Assembly: GCA_029207755.1 (NCBI GenBank)
Contig: JARCOQ010000008.1
Span: 30,540,521 to 30,604,520, forward strand
Reading direction: 5' to 3'
Source: Chamaea fasciata
Lineage: Eukaryota; Chordata; Aves; Passeriformes; Sylviidae
DNA: 64,000 bases
Positions 38,815 through 50,066 of this stretch are shown here, in pieces; position 1 is the stretch's first letter, and every line of letters begins with the position of its first letter. Below the pieces are notes generated by a model. It was given only the letters and a program-made list of their open reading frames with translations, made no database searches and had not been told where the DNA came from. Made by a program: the position numbers and the translations under genes.

Positions 38815-41800
38815 CGGCAGATGAAAAGTGATTTGGGATCTCCTAGGTGGTCATGAAGAGGGCATGGAAAACATGATTGATTCAATGGTGACTGTCAGGG
38901 AGGAAATGAGAATTGAATGGGATTCAGTGTTGCCCTGGAACCTCACCACATGATGTTCCAAGTTTTTTTCACATGTAAATAAGCCAGACAGAGCTTTCTG
39001 GCAAATGAAAAGCAGGATGGGGGAGGAAAAATGGGAAGAACAGAAAGTGAAAGTCAAATCAACAGAACTCAGAAACTTCAGTTTGCTTTCTAAAGGGGAA
39101 TTAAACCCACACACTTTCCAGCGACTAAGGATATGCACCCACCTCTTACTTTCATTAACTGTGAAGGTTTATGAATTAATTTAGGAAGGCCTTCATAAAA
39201 AATAGAGCTAATTTTTGAGCAAGTTGCTTTAGTTTGCAAGAACTCTATATATTTTATGTATCAAAGGAGAGGAAAATGGAAAGAGCTTTATGCGATTAAT
39301 ATTGCCCCAACACAGACAAGTGTCACAGAGACAATTATCTATATCTCCCTCTCTCTGTGTCTCACTCTTTCAGATATTTATATAAATATATATCAAGTTC
39401 AGTGTCACAAAACTGAATAGATTTCCTAAAGATTAAAAGCTGATATCTAATACTTAACGTGCTTTTGTCTCCCAGACTTAGTATTATAAAGTAGTCAGTC
39501 TCTTGAAGCCCAACCTCTTGAAATAAAATGGAAAAATGTTAAATTTTTTTGCTGGAAGACGTTCCATACTTGCTATATTGTTATTACCATCGAACTTGAG
39601 TAAGTGTTTCAGAAACACCAAGGTTTTTATGTAGTCTTTGAATAAGAAATAGTCAGTTAATTCTGAGCATAATAATATGCTAATAAATGAGTTAATACTC
39701 AGTGGCTCCTAACAAATGCTGGCATTTAACTTAACTGTGAAGGTATTATGCAGATACTTCTGAAAAGGAGACAATTATTATTGTTTTATTAACATCTAAG
39801 ATGGTATAAGCCAGGGCTTGTGTGCTTTATTCATCCTTTCTGAAGAAAACTGGCACTGCTAAGGACAAGTTCTGTTTGGCAATGCACCCAAACCAACCCT
39901 CCCTGAGGGTGTTTCCTTCTAGTAGAACCCAGACCAAGTGGCGTTGCACAAGATGTGTGGACACAGTCATTAAAAGCCACCACTTTTTAAAAAGGAAATG
40001 GGAGTCTGGCCTCATCTCCTTTCTCATACTGTCCCACTTAACTGCATTCAGGATGGTGTGGGAAAGAGGTGCCACTAGTTATGAATGATTTTACTTTCTG
40101 TAATAAAGAAAAGAATTCAAAATAAAGATGCACCTCTTTCTTTTGAATGGCGCAGCAGCTTGTGAAGTCATTGAATGAGGCCATAACTGGGTGGGAAGAG
40201 ACATTTACACCATCTAGAGACTTCTGCTTTGGCTAACTGATGCCAAGTGGGATTAGAAGCATGCAGGTGATTTTTTGTGCCTTAGTTTCTGGACAGACTA
40301 TTCACCAGTGCACACCAATATCATCTCACTACAGTGAGTGGTGGAATCCAGATCAAGAGAGTAAAAGGCAAAGTGCAGGTTCATGTTCTGCCTCAATTCC
40401 TGCTGAGTGCCCTGTGGCTGCCACATTATCATTTTCTGTCTTTAATTTTCCTTCCTTGCTTCCTTCTTTTTTTGTTTTTTAATGGATGTGTTCTGGCATC
40501 TCTTCTGCTATGTAGGTACTATCCATGAGGTAGATTTTCATTTACAAGAATTACAATTCATTTAATCCAAATAAGACAAGATCTCTCAATAATTTCTTTC
40601 TTAGACATGAAAATTAAAGCAAAGGGAAAAATAATGGGAAGAATCCTATCCATAAAAATTATCCTATCACTTTAATGTTATGCCTGAATCCATGAGTTTT
40701 TACATAAAATTATGCTCCAGATTGTGCTGTAGCCTTAGAGGACCAATAAGCACCATCCTTGGTTAGGTAAAGCACATGTTGTATGAATATAACAATATGT
40801 GGCTGGAACATATTATGGGATCATTACTTCCCCTTAGTATTTCTCTTTTAATTCCAGTTTATAGATTAAGAAGGATCTTTTCTATCAAAGAACTTTCTAC
40901 TAGGGTGAGTATAAATGGCCAAATTATATCCCGATATTAACTTTATCAAGGATGTCAGTTCTTCATCTTACAAATTATCTTTGCACTTTCATGTGTCTAT
41001 TCTTTAAGCACTTCCACAAATGAAGGCAAAGTTCATGCACACAAGTTATTAGAGACTGGTTTTTCAAATACTCTTATTCATGAAGTACATATTCAGCAAG
41101 TTTCAGCCAAGTCTCTTAGACCTATAAACAAGAATGGGCATTTTGTATAGTTATATGTTTTGTTATTTATCTCATCTCATGAATCAAAGCCCAGAAATTA
41201 TTATGAAATATGTCCAGCAAAAAAATCATGCAAAAATTTTGGCACTGAATTTCAAGCCAGGCTAATCTAAGCATGGTAGAAATCAGTAATGAGTCATAAA
41301 AACCTTCTCTTCAACAGCAAGGTATTACAAAATGCTCTGAAAGCTCCAAAGAGAGCACTGGAGTATATTTCTTAACTTCATAATCTGTATTTTTGTCTTT
41401 TAAGGTGACCAGTTGAAGTTTCTTTTTTTACAGTGATGGCTTTTCCCCACCTAATCACAAAACAGTTATTGTGGATGAAATTACCAGTAACACACTGGAT
41501 TTGTCCTTCTTCATTTAAGCACGGCTAAAATCCAAAAAAAAAAAAAATTCCCATGTTCCTATCTGAAAAACCACAGACTTATGAGTCAAGTCACACAGAG
41601 CTGAGAGTGGTACTGATAGAGGGAGAAGTCCTTTAGTGTGGAAGTTTGTCCTGTAACTTGAGTGAGAGGTTATGTCTCTTAAAATTCATTCCAATATTAG
41701 AGCCATCTTTCCTCATGGTTAATTCAGTTGCTGCACAGGAAGAAACTGTGACAAGGATCCTGCCTTTCAGTGTTGCAAATACATCTTTTCAATGAACTAA

Positions 41801-42437
41801 CAAGAAGTGGGAGGGAAAAATATTATCCCGCCTTGACATGCTACCTCACTGATAGAAATAAAATTAAGTTAAACTTGTGTAGATTCCACTAAGCTGCCGT
41901 TTACAAGATAAAACTGACCCCACTTGCAGCTGGGTTATTTAGGTCACAGAGCTCATTCTCTATAACAACAGAAAATAACCCACAGAAAAAAAAATGCAAA
42001 TGTAATAGATATTTAAATAAACATAGTAGTATCTGAAAATTTAAGGGATTTTTATCAATATGGTACCTGCTTGCCTACTTCCACACATCTAACTATCCTC
42101 TTCTGTCATTTATAAGCAATAGCTTGTCTAGTTGAGAAAGATAAAACAAATCCATTAATGGTGAGAAGTCAATACCACATAAATTAAAACATGCCAAAAC
42201 CCCATGTACACTCTCTCTGTGAAAGGGGCTGTAGATCAAATGAAGCCTTCATATCCAGATTAAGCACCTTAACCTATGCACATTGACATCATAAGTTTTC
42301 TTTACTTGACGGGGGTTTTTTTTGAGCATCCACAAACAGCCAAGTTGTGTTCGGCTCACATGCAATAGAGAAAAAAAATCCTATAATTTATAACAAAGAC
42401 TTAAGTGAAGCTCCACACTGATACCCTTGATAGTGAC

Positions 42438-42468
42438 AAAATTCCCATTTATTTCAGTGGAGTCATGT
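42438..42468. repeat. Possible palindromic-repeat fragment
   Basis: AAAATTCCCATTTATTTCAG followed by TGGAGTCATGT resembles the centre of the sauropsid palindromic repeat, which reads around AAAACTCCCATTGACTTCAA then TGGGAG. Neither terminus is recognisable. Confidence 0.4.
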
Positions 42469-42872
42469 CTTTTACCTCGACTTATTTGAGTTTATTTTAG
42501 CAGAAAGTGGTCTGAGACACTGCCAGACTTTTTACTACATATTGTTCAGCATGCAAAGAAGGAAATAATCGGACCCTGTTTATCTGAGCGCCAGGATTGT
42601 CTTACATCAACATTACAGAAAATTACTCTGAAAGGATTCCCAGCCATAATTTTGGGTCTAGTATGACCTTGTTTAATATGAGTTTTTAAAGACACGAGAG
42701 TTAGTGCTGCCTGGGCGTCATTTAACATACCAAAAACATATGAAATGCCTGTGTCTGATTGCCAAAGGAAAGCATGTATAGGTGGAGCTTCAATGTCTCT
42801 CTTACCCGCTCTCAACCTGCTTTGAATTCTGCCGTTTGCTCCCTGTTGTGAAATTCATCTTTTCCCTTCTTT

Positions 42873-42931
42873 GGACCTGGTCCAAAACTCATTAAAGCCA
42901 GTGTTAATGTAAATGAATGGACATTGCATCA
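42873..42931. repeat. Palindromic-repeat relic with a C/EBP-ATF-type word
   Basis: GGACCTGGTCCAAAACTCAT and then TAAAGCCAGTG match in order my memory of a sauropsid palindrome that begins GGGCCTGATCCAAAGCCCAT and continues TGAAGTCAATGGGA. At the downstream end ATTGCATCA (42923-42931) is the exact complement of TGATGCAAT, the C/EBP-ATF response element core. The overlap means that the regulatory-looking word may come from repeat sequence or lie just outside it. Confidence 0.45.
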
Positions 42932-45900
42932 TGATTTTAATTAACGCCTTTTACAAGCCCAGCCCTCTGAATGTTTCACCCTCGCTGAAACACTCTTATC
43001 TTTCCTTCTACCACTATTAATGACACCAATCCTACCCATCCCAGCACAGCCTGTTCAAAGATGACTTTTTCAGTTACCATCAAATGCTATCTCTGTGCTA
43101 ATAACTCACTGATCCACATCTCTCTAGACCTGTCTCTGTGCAAATTAAGGTCTTGCTCTGCCTCTTTAGCATCCTCTGGTATTTAGTTATCACCTAAAAC
43201 TAAGCAGGGTGAAAACATAATTCTAACCTTTCCTTACAAGCTTTCTCTCTCTCTAAGAAATATCACCATCCTATCTGCTTCAAACTTGGTGCTAACTTTG
43301 ACTCACATCAGTCCCCAGATCTCTGGATGCCTGTTTTGCTAGACCTGGCTGGTCTAGCATCTCTGAAATCTGGAATTACTCCAACTGACTTGAGTTCTCA
43401 TCATCTTGCCTCTCAATTAATGCCACATTATTTTCTCAGGCCCAAAAGGGTACAAACTTCCAGTAAGAATGCTACCAAAAAGAACATTTTTTTTCCTAGC
43501 CTGTTGCTTTGACTATGACATTTCCTTCTTGAATAACGTATGAAATGCACTTCACTTTCCAAGCCCTTCACACACTCCTGTCAGTACATCTACATGAGCT
43601 CACATCTCAATTCTTTTATGAACTCTTCATCGAGGCTTTTTTGTTCTTTTGCTTTTACATAATTGGAAAGTGCTCACCACAGACATGAACAGAAGTATCT
43701 CATTGTTCCAATAGGACCTATTTTTCCTGGGGAAAAACAAAAGCAATAAAGAGTGGTCAGAGCTTATCATTCCTATAAGAAATGTTTCATTGCTTCTTCT
43801 TACTCTCTGTTTGACCGGATCCACTTGCTGTCTCTTCTTTCATAGCTGTTTCATAGATCTTTGGACAGTCTCTTCTTTTTACTTTTTCACTTATGCAACC
43901 TCCAAGCAAAAAGGTCGGTAGACACTGTGATAATATTGATCTGTAGGAATATTTGTTAAGATTTTGAAAAGGTCAGAAAGCACATGATAGAAAAGAACAT
44001 ATTTTTGGTGTTTTAAATCGTTGGCCCAATGAGTGAAAGGGACTAATATTTAAAAGTAAAACAAATAAAGGAATGTTTGTATAGCATCCAGATGATGGGT
44101 CCCTGGTCCTTCAGGTACCCAGGTACAGTTAAAAAACAGAACCATCTCACCACTAAAAATCACAAGTTTTTAATGTCAGTCTTTTATGGCAAAGGACAGG
44201 AGAATGAATGAAATGTTTTCTTAATGTAACTTCTGTGGGAGAATTATTTATAAAAATTCACTCTGTAGTCTACATTTACAGAAGACTTTGTTTGGTGCCT
44301 CACAGACCAGGCTTTAGGCTCCAAAATTCTGTAGCACAAAATGGCCAGTTGTATGTCCCACTACACACTCTGGTCACACTGAAGGGGGACCACATGATAA
44401 TTTCAGGGATATCACTGCCATCACCTTTTCCTGCCGCACATTATTGCCTTTTTCTGCTCCAGGTCCTGCACTACTGTGGTCCTGCCTTGTCTGCCGGCAC
44501 AACCAGCCCAGGGTCCATGCTGTACCTCCTTTCTGATCTCAGGTTGCTCCTCTACCGCAGAGGGTAGAACTCTGCATTAATCTGGCCTTTCTCTGTTGTT
44601 TGTCACTGTGTCTGCACAAAACCACAACCCTGTACCTTACAGGTACTGACACACAAGAGATCAGAGGTCCTAGGGAAACAGCTGTCACAGTGCTTCCCTT
44701 CCCACTCAAGCTTTTGGAGCCAACACAGGAGAGGTCCCAGAGCAGCAGAGTCACTTCTATGAACTGCTCTTGTCTCTAAGTGAAATAACTTGGTGAGGAG
44801 GAGTGGAATTGGCATTTCTAATGACAGAAAATGAGACCATCACCTCTGTTCAATCCTTATCAATATCTAATTTCCTTATAGTAAATACTCGGGGTGACTT
44901 TTCTATTAGGTGCACAGTAGAGAAATGTGCTGTGGTGAGGTTAACATATTGGCTTGTAAACAAATTTCACCATAAAGTACTTGCACCAAGACTGCTTTGA
45001 CAACTTACTTAGCAAGTAGTAAATGGAGACTAGAGGAGGATATATTTAAAACTAATTCCACTCTGAAATTAATTGGAAAGTGCAGATACAGCTTGTAAAA
45101 ACATCTCTGCTCACTTTATATCGTCTCCAACATCCCAGCCAGAAGTTCCCTGGTCTATGTAACATATTCCTTATCTTCTCAGTTCCTCATCTTCCTTCAC
45201 TGATATGTTGCAATTTCTTCTTTGTGGTCTCTCAAATACAGCATTCAGCCTTCAAGATATGGGAGCACAGATCTACACAAGAGTATCAAGATGCTTTTTC
45301 TTTTGTTCTCTCTTCTCTCTCTAATAAACTTTTCACATTCCATTTTCTCTTTTAATGTGAGAAGACTGTATTAGTGGTTCCTTTTTATGTGCTGCAGCTG
45401 ATACTGAGAGAAGAGTAAGAAATGGTATGGAGGACATCGCTGCAGGCAGGTCAGTTCAGTCAATCCTTTTATTTGAAGTGAGCCATCAAGAAGTTTGCTC
45501 AGTAATAGAACAAATTCTTTTTCGCAATCTTACACCAACTTTTATTCATACCTGTTTTCATTTTACGACTCCTTATTCTTGCTATTTCTTTAATTTCCAC
45601 TAAATTTTGACATTAAAGAAATTTGTCTTCTCTAAGTAGCTTTAGTATGGTTCCTTTAACACTTAAGATTTTTACAGTCACCCTGTATCAATGTAGATCA
45701 TCCAAGGCAGAGTCATCTTTTGATGACAGGGATGTTGTAATGATCAAGAAGAGACTACAGCTGGCATTAGCAAGGGGGTCAAAGATTAGAAACTCATTAA
45801 CAGATGGTTATGAAGCTTCTCTTGAACGTGACATTCAAGCCCCAAATAGTGATATTTATTATCCTTATTTGATGTTGGAGAACAATCAATAACATTTGCT

Positions 45901-46740
45901 TATTGGTTATCTACCCAGATTGAGAAGTTTCCATTCATAAGGGATAATGAATCACACACTAAAGAGGTGCCTCTGCCCCGTGAGTATAATTAAATATTGC
46001 ACTAGCTGATCAATAACAACTAGATTTAGAGGGGGTATGGGACACTGCCATTTGCCTGATGACAGGAGCAGTTCAGTTTTTTAAAATTTGTCTTTGAGAA
46101 AAGATAGAAAGATGGTCAAGATTTTCCAAAACAAAAATCTGCATACTTTTCTTAAAGACCTTTTTTTTAAACGGGGAACTGAGTCATTCGTCAGCATCCA
46201 CCCGGCTGAAATAATCGCTTTTTAACAAGAACTAAAAGTCAACTCTTATTTTGAAATCCTTGCTCTGTTTGAACATAAATTAGGAAAAGAAAGGAAAAAC
46301 TGACACTGTCAGTAAAAACAAAAATTAAATATTACTTTGTGTCCCCAGGAGAGTCCTCTTCAGCACAGAGGGGACTTGCACCTGCAGCACCACTGCTCTG
46401 TCCACCCCAGGAAGGACACCTCAGCCTCGGGCATCTTTGTGCCCACAGGGATGGAAATGAGGGCTTACTTTGCCTGGTGGAAATTGTCCACATGCACCCC
46501 CTACATCCCTTGGTCTTCTGAATTATGAATAGTTTTGCTTTCCAGTGTAGACTGGGTTATTAGCTTTTTCGATGACCAAACCAATTAGCAACTCACCACC
46601 ATTATATCAGGAAAACACCAGCTGCTGCTGAAGTGGATTTAAAAGTAAGCTTGAGAGTTTATTGATTTAACTTCCCATGTTAAGGTATTTTCTCTTTTTT
46701 GAATCTCTGGTGTCCATTTTCACCCTCTTTGTGCCCACAG

Positions 46741-46913
46741 CACAGTGCTTTGTAACTTCCTTTCCTGGACAGACCCAAAAATCACTTTCTGCAAACCTCC
46801 TCAGGCTATTGCTGAAGATATAGCTGAGCAAGATGACCCAAAAACTTTCTTAACCGAGGATTGCACATTGCTCAATGAAGTAAACAGGAGATTAATTTGG
46901 CTAGCAGGGAATA
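46741..46913 (+). other. Exon-like open frame, unconfirmed
   Basis: A good acceptor, with the pyrimidine tract TTTTCACCCTCTTTGTGCCC before ACAG, ends at 46740. A donor-like ATA|GTAAGAT occurs after 46913, giving a 173-nt candidate exon. The frame starting at 46742 is open throughout and runs on to 47044. The candidate exon encodes about 57 residues with a mixed, protein-like composition (for example AIAEDIAEQDDPKTFLTEDC). I recognise no family. Phase would be 2 on entry and 1 on exit. Acceptor-plus-donor pairs with an open frame also occur by chance, so the confidence is low. Confidence 0.2.
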
Positions 46914-47245
46914 GTAAGATCCTGGAGGCAGTTATAAATCTTAAATTTTTTTTTAACTTCATGTTTGATTTAGAGCCATATAAAAGTCTTTTGCTTTTAG
47001 AAATCCAAGTATGCCCCTATACTGAAAACAGAAAACCTATTTAGTGCACTGCCTTGCTCAGCTACAAATATTCATCAAAAGTATCATCTTCCTCTCTTCT
47101 TGCTTCTCATAGTCGACTGATAGACAAATGGTTTGTCCCTCCCCTCAAGTCTTATCTGCCGCTTCTGTGCACTACAGCCAAAAGATAAGATTTAGTATCT
47201 CAGTTGCATAGTAGTTTAATAAGCAGACCTTGGAGAACAAGTGGG

Positions 47246-47334
47246 AAAAAAAAAAAAAAAGAAGAAAGAGAAATGCTAAAATATTGCTCAGAAAAAGAAA
47301 CTGATGGAGCTGTTCACAAAAAAAAAAAAAAAAA
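47246..47334. repeat. Two long A runs 57 bp apart
   Basis: Runs of 15 A (47246-47260) and 17 A (47318-47334) are separated by 57 bp of ordinary sequence. Either could be an A-tail of an old retroinsertion on the plus strand, but the sequence upstream of each shows no AATAAA signal at the usual distance and no recognisable source. Confidence 0.85.
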
Positions 47335-48230
47335 GAATCAGGCTAGGAGTGCTGAGGAGTGACACAGACTGAAGATAATGGAAAAAATGCTTCTCAATGC
47401 TTCTGTCAGCTTCTGAATGCTGACACAGCAGACTCCCCAAACACCTTAGGATCTCCCACTTTAGGCTTCCTTAAATTTTCGCAGTTAAAGGAAGTATTTT
47501 TGCAACCCATGGACTCCTCAGCCTATACCACTCTCCTTGTAGTGGGTATTACTCCTGACAGTTTACCCAGTGGTGTAAATTAAAGATAATCCTTGGAGGA
47601 TGACTCCCTAGAATGATTTGATGTCACACCAAAGGAAGTCAGCACTGCAGCTGGAACTCACCTGGACTGGAAATTATACATTTGGAAAGAAAGCTTTCTG
47701 TCCTCATCTCCACTGTGCACGGGTTTTTGATCAAGAACATGTCCACTAAGGTGTTGGTCTTCTAAGATATCTAAACCAGTGTCCCCTCTCCAATGCCAGA
47801 AGCAGGTCTGAGGTTTGGTGACCTGTCTCTGCAGTGGAGCGTTTGCAACATATTTTTTACCTCTATAGTACCCTGAAAAAATGCAGCTGTTGGTCTTGGT
47901 GAGGATTATTAGTGTAATTTACAGCAGGCAGAATTTATCAAACGGTCACATCTCCAAGCCACAAACCAAAGGAAAACAAGACTTTCCAAGCACCAGGCCC
48001 TCTCCTCACCTTGATCTCTTTTTTTTCCTGAAATATGCTCCTCCATGACTTTCTTTGTTCATACAGCCTCCCATCTTCCTTGAAGACATCCTTGGGACTG
48101 CATTGTAGCCAATTAAAAAGGAATCACATGAAAACAAGACATAAAATGTTGAACACCTCAGCTTTGACATACTAGTGCACCACAAGAGCTCTTTTTCTCT
48201 CCCCAGGATCTGAGCTGGCTGCTGCAGGAC

Positions 48231-48246
48231 TGAACAGCGCTGTTCA
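48231..48246. repeat. Perfect 16-bp GC-containing palindrome
   Basis: TGAACAGCGCTGTTCA is fully self-complementary. Its half-sites GAACA and TGTTC are those of steroid-receptor elements, but the spacer is 4 bp instead of the 3 bp of a glucocorticoid or androgen response element. It sits in a locally GC-richer segment (48180-48310). Confidence 0.8.
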
Positions 48247-49706
48247 ATTTTTTTGCCTGTTTCACTTCAGCCACGACCTCAAGCACTGCTGCCTTTTCCT
48301 GCTGTTTGGTAGCTTCTTCTTGATTAAGGAGTAGAAACCCAAAACCTCACGTTCAACCCCTGAAGTTTCACTTGTGCTTTATACTTCACACTCGCAGGGC
48401 ACAGTCTGACTTCCTCTACCTTTGGTCCCCAAGTACTGCAGAAAAAAAAAAAAAGTGTTTTCAAAGAGAGTTTTACTTAATACGTTATTGTTAGTATGAG
48501 CAATACTCTGTGAAACACACCATAATTAATCACCAGTATTAACCAAAGATAAGACTAAACTATGAGACTGAAATAAGCTGAGGTCCAAGGGCTTTTAGGT
48601 GTCTGATTACAATACAGCTTTTTTTTTTGAAAACTTGTAAACTTAAAACTTAAAAAACTTATTTTTTTTTTAATAAAAATGTCATTTGGGGCATCAAAAA
48701 GCACGGGGTATGCCTGCTCACAGCTCCAGCATTTCAGAGATGACTCTCTTGCACATGACTGTCTTCTACATAATATGATGAAAATGTTTTTTTCACTCAC
48801 AGGTAGAAAAAAATCAATTAAAAACAAACATATTTTCTATTTTATTTAAAAGCAATACATATAAAAATGTTCATCATGAAGTGACACCTATAAGCAGTTG
48901 AAAAATTTTAGAATATCCTTCCCATACAGAAATGGGTGGAGTTAAGTAATTAAAATCTACATATACAATAACTTTCAGTTATAAATTTTTTTCCTCTTAT
49001 TCAGAACACAGTTCATTTTGACACACTAACTGATTCCTTACAAGATGCAAGTTGTATTTTATTTGGAACATTTTAAAGCCAGAATTTGTTAGTAACAAAT
49101 CCAACAAAAATGGAATTAAAATTCAATATGTATAAATTTAATGTAATACACTGAGAGCTGTCTTTGCATATACCCTGTGTTTTTTTATTTACTGGGACTA
49201 GAGGATCAGATCATAAATTTTATATTTTCATGATGGTTTTCTTTCAAGATTATTGTGGTTCCTTTTGCTAGTTCCTTGCGTTCAGGGCATCTTCAGTACA
49301 ACTGGGTGGGGAAAACAAAGGAATAAACCTTATCAGTTATTTAAGCTGATATCTTGCACTACCACTGAAGAGATATTTTGATGATACTGTTTTCATTACT
49401 AAAATGCTATAGCATAATAAATTAATTCTATGTTGTGCACTTATCTATTAGACACATTACTACAGAAAAATAAAAATGTTAATTATTCATTATCATCTCT
49501 CTGATTATTTGTTGTGGCTGATAATTACATTGAATGTATTTTATATCAGTAATAACCTTCTGTCTACGTTTACAACATATCATATCTGGGGGGCTTGTCA
49601 AGCTTTTTCCCAAAGCCTTTTCTTTATTAAGACACAGACCTCATGAGTACATAACCTTTATGTTGAAGGCTGATTTTCCTCTTTCATATAAAGAACAAAT
49701 ATTATA

Positions 49707-49739
49707 GATTAATTAATCCAATGTGATTATAATTTAATC
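49707..49739. promoter_or_regulatory. GATTA/TAATC cluster, candidate regulatory element
   Basis: GATTAATTAATC (49707-49718) is a perfect 12-bp palindrome carrying GATTA and TAATC, and it reads into TAATCC (49714-49719). A second GATTA (49725-49729) and TAATC (49735-49739) follow. TAATCC/GGATTA is the core for OTX/PITX/GSC-class (K50) homeodomains, so four related cores lie within 33 bp. AT-richness raises the chance expectation. Confidence 0.3.
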
Positions 49740-49938
49740 ACCCTTCTTCTGCAGTCACAAGGGACTTGGTTATTATTCAGTGGCTCATTCATATTGTTAT
49801 GGAGAATAAATGCAGTCATAAAAATATTTGTGTGTCACTTAATTCATACAAATAAGCTGCACTCAAAATCAGTAAACAAAACCCACCATTTTTCTTTCTT
49901 CTAAAACAGAGAAGCTTTGTGGTCTCACAGGCTCTTAC

Positions 49939-50066
49939 TTTCCACCTCTCAGCCATTCGCATCTGTTCAGTGTCTTGCTGTAGACGCTCCATTTCCAAGC
50001 AGAACAATACACACTGTTCCCTTTCCAAACAATAATTAACTTCATTTTTAAGAGGCTGACTCAAAA
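49939..50066 (-). other. Exon-like open frame with coiled-coil character, unconfirmed
   Basis: On the minus strand a strong donor, TGGAAA|GTAAGAG, falls after plus position 49939. An acceptor-like CACACTTCAG ends at plus 50067, giving a 128-nt candidate exon of 2 nt plus 42 codons that ends in phase 0. The peptide is rich in Glu, Gln, Leu, Met and Arg (for example LEMERLQQDTEQMRMAERWK), with F, L and M at seven-residue steps, like a coiled coil. The frame is open upstream to beyond 50088, and the real acceptor may differ because the pyrimidine tract is weak. I recognise no gene. It could be a true exon of a minus-strand gene spanning the window, an eroded relic, or chance. Confidence 0.25.

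Larger units (their letters stand above)
38850..46740. other. Non-genic stretch
   Basis: No gene is recognised. Two palindromic-relic fragments (42438-42468 and 42873-42931) are listed separately. A perfect 16-bp AT palindrome, ATATTTATATAAATAT, lies at 39374-39389 after a short CT-rich tract. Open frames of up to about 119 codons (for example 44208-44567) show no recognisable protein. A frame at 45623-45892 is discussed among the rejected items. Confidence 0.65.

Noticed and set aside
45623..45892. 89-codon frame with a polar, protein-like end and an acceptor-like TTTTTACAG at 45669-45677
   Set aside because: No donor in frame, no polyadenylation signal clearly placed after the stop, no family recognised. 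Treated as chance.
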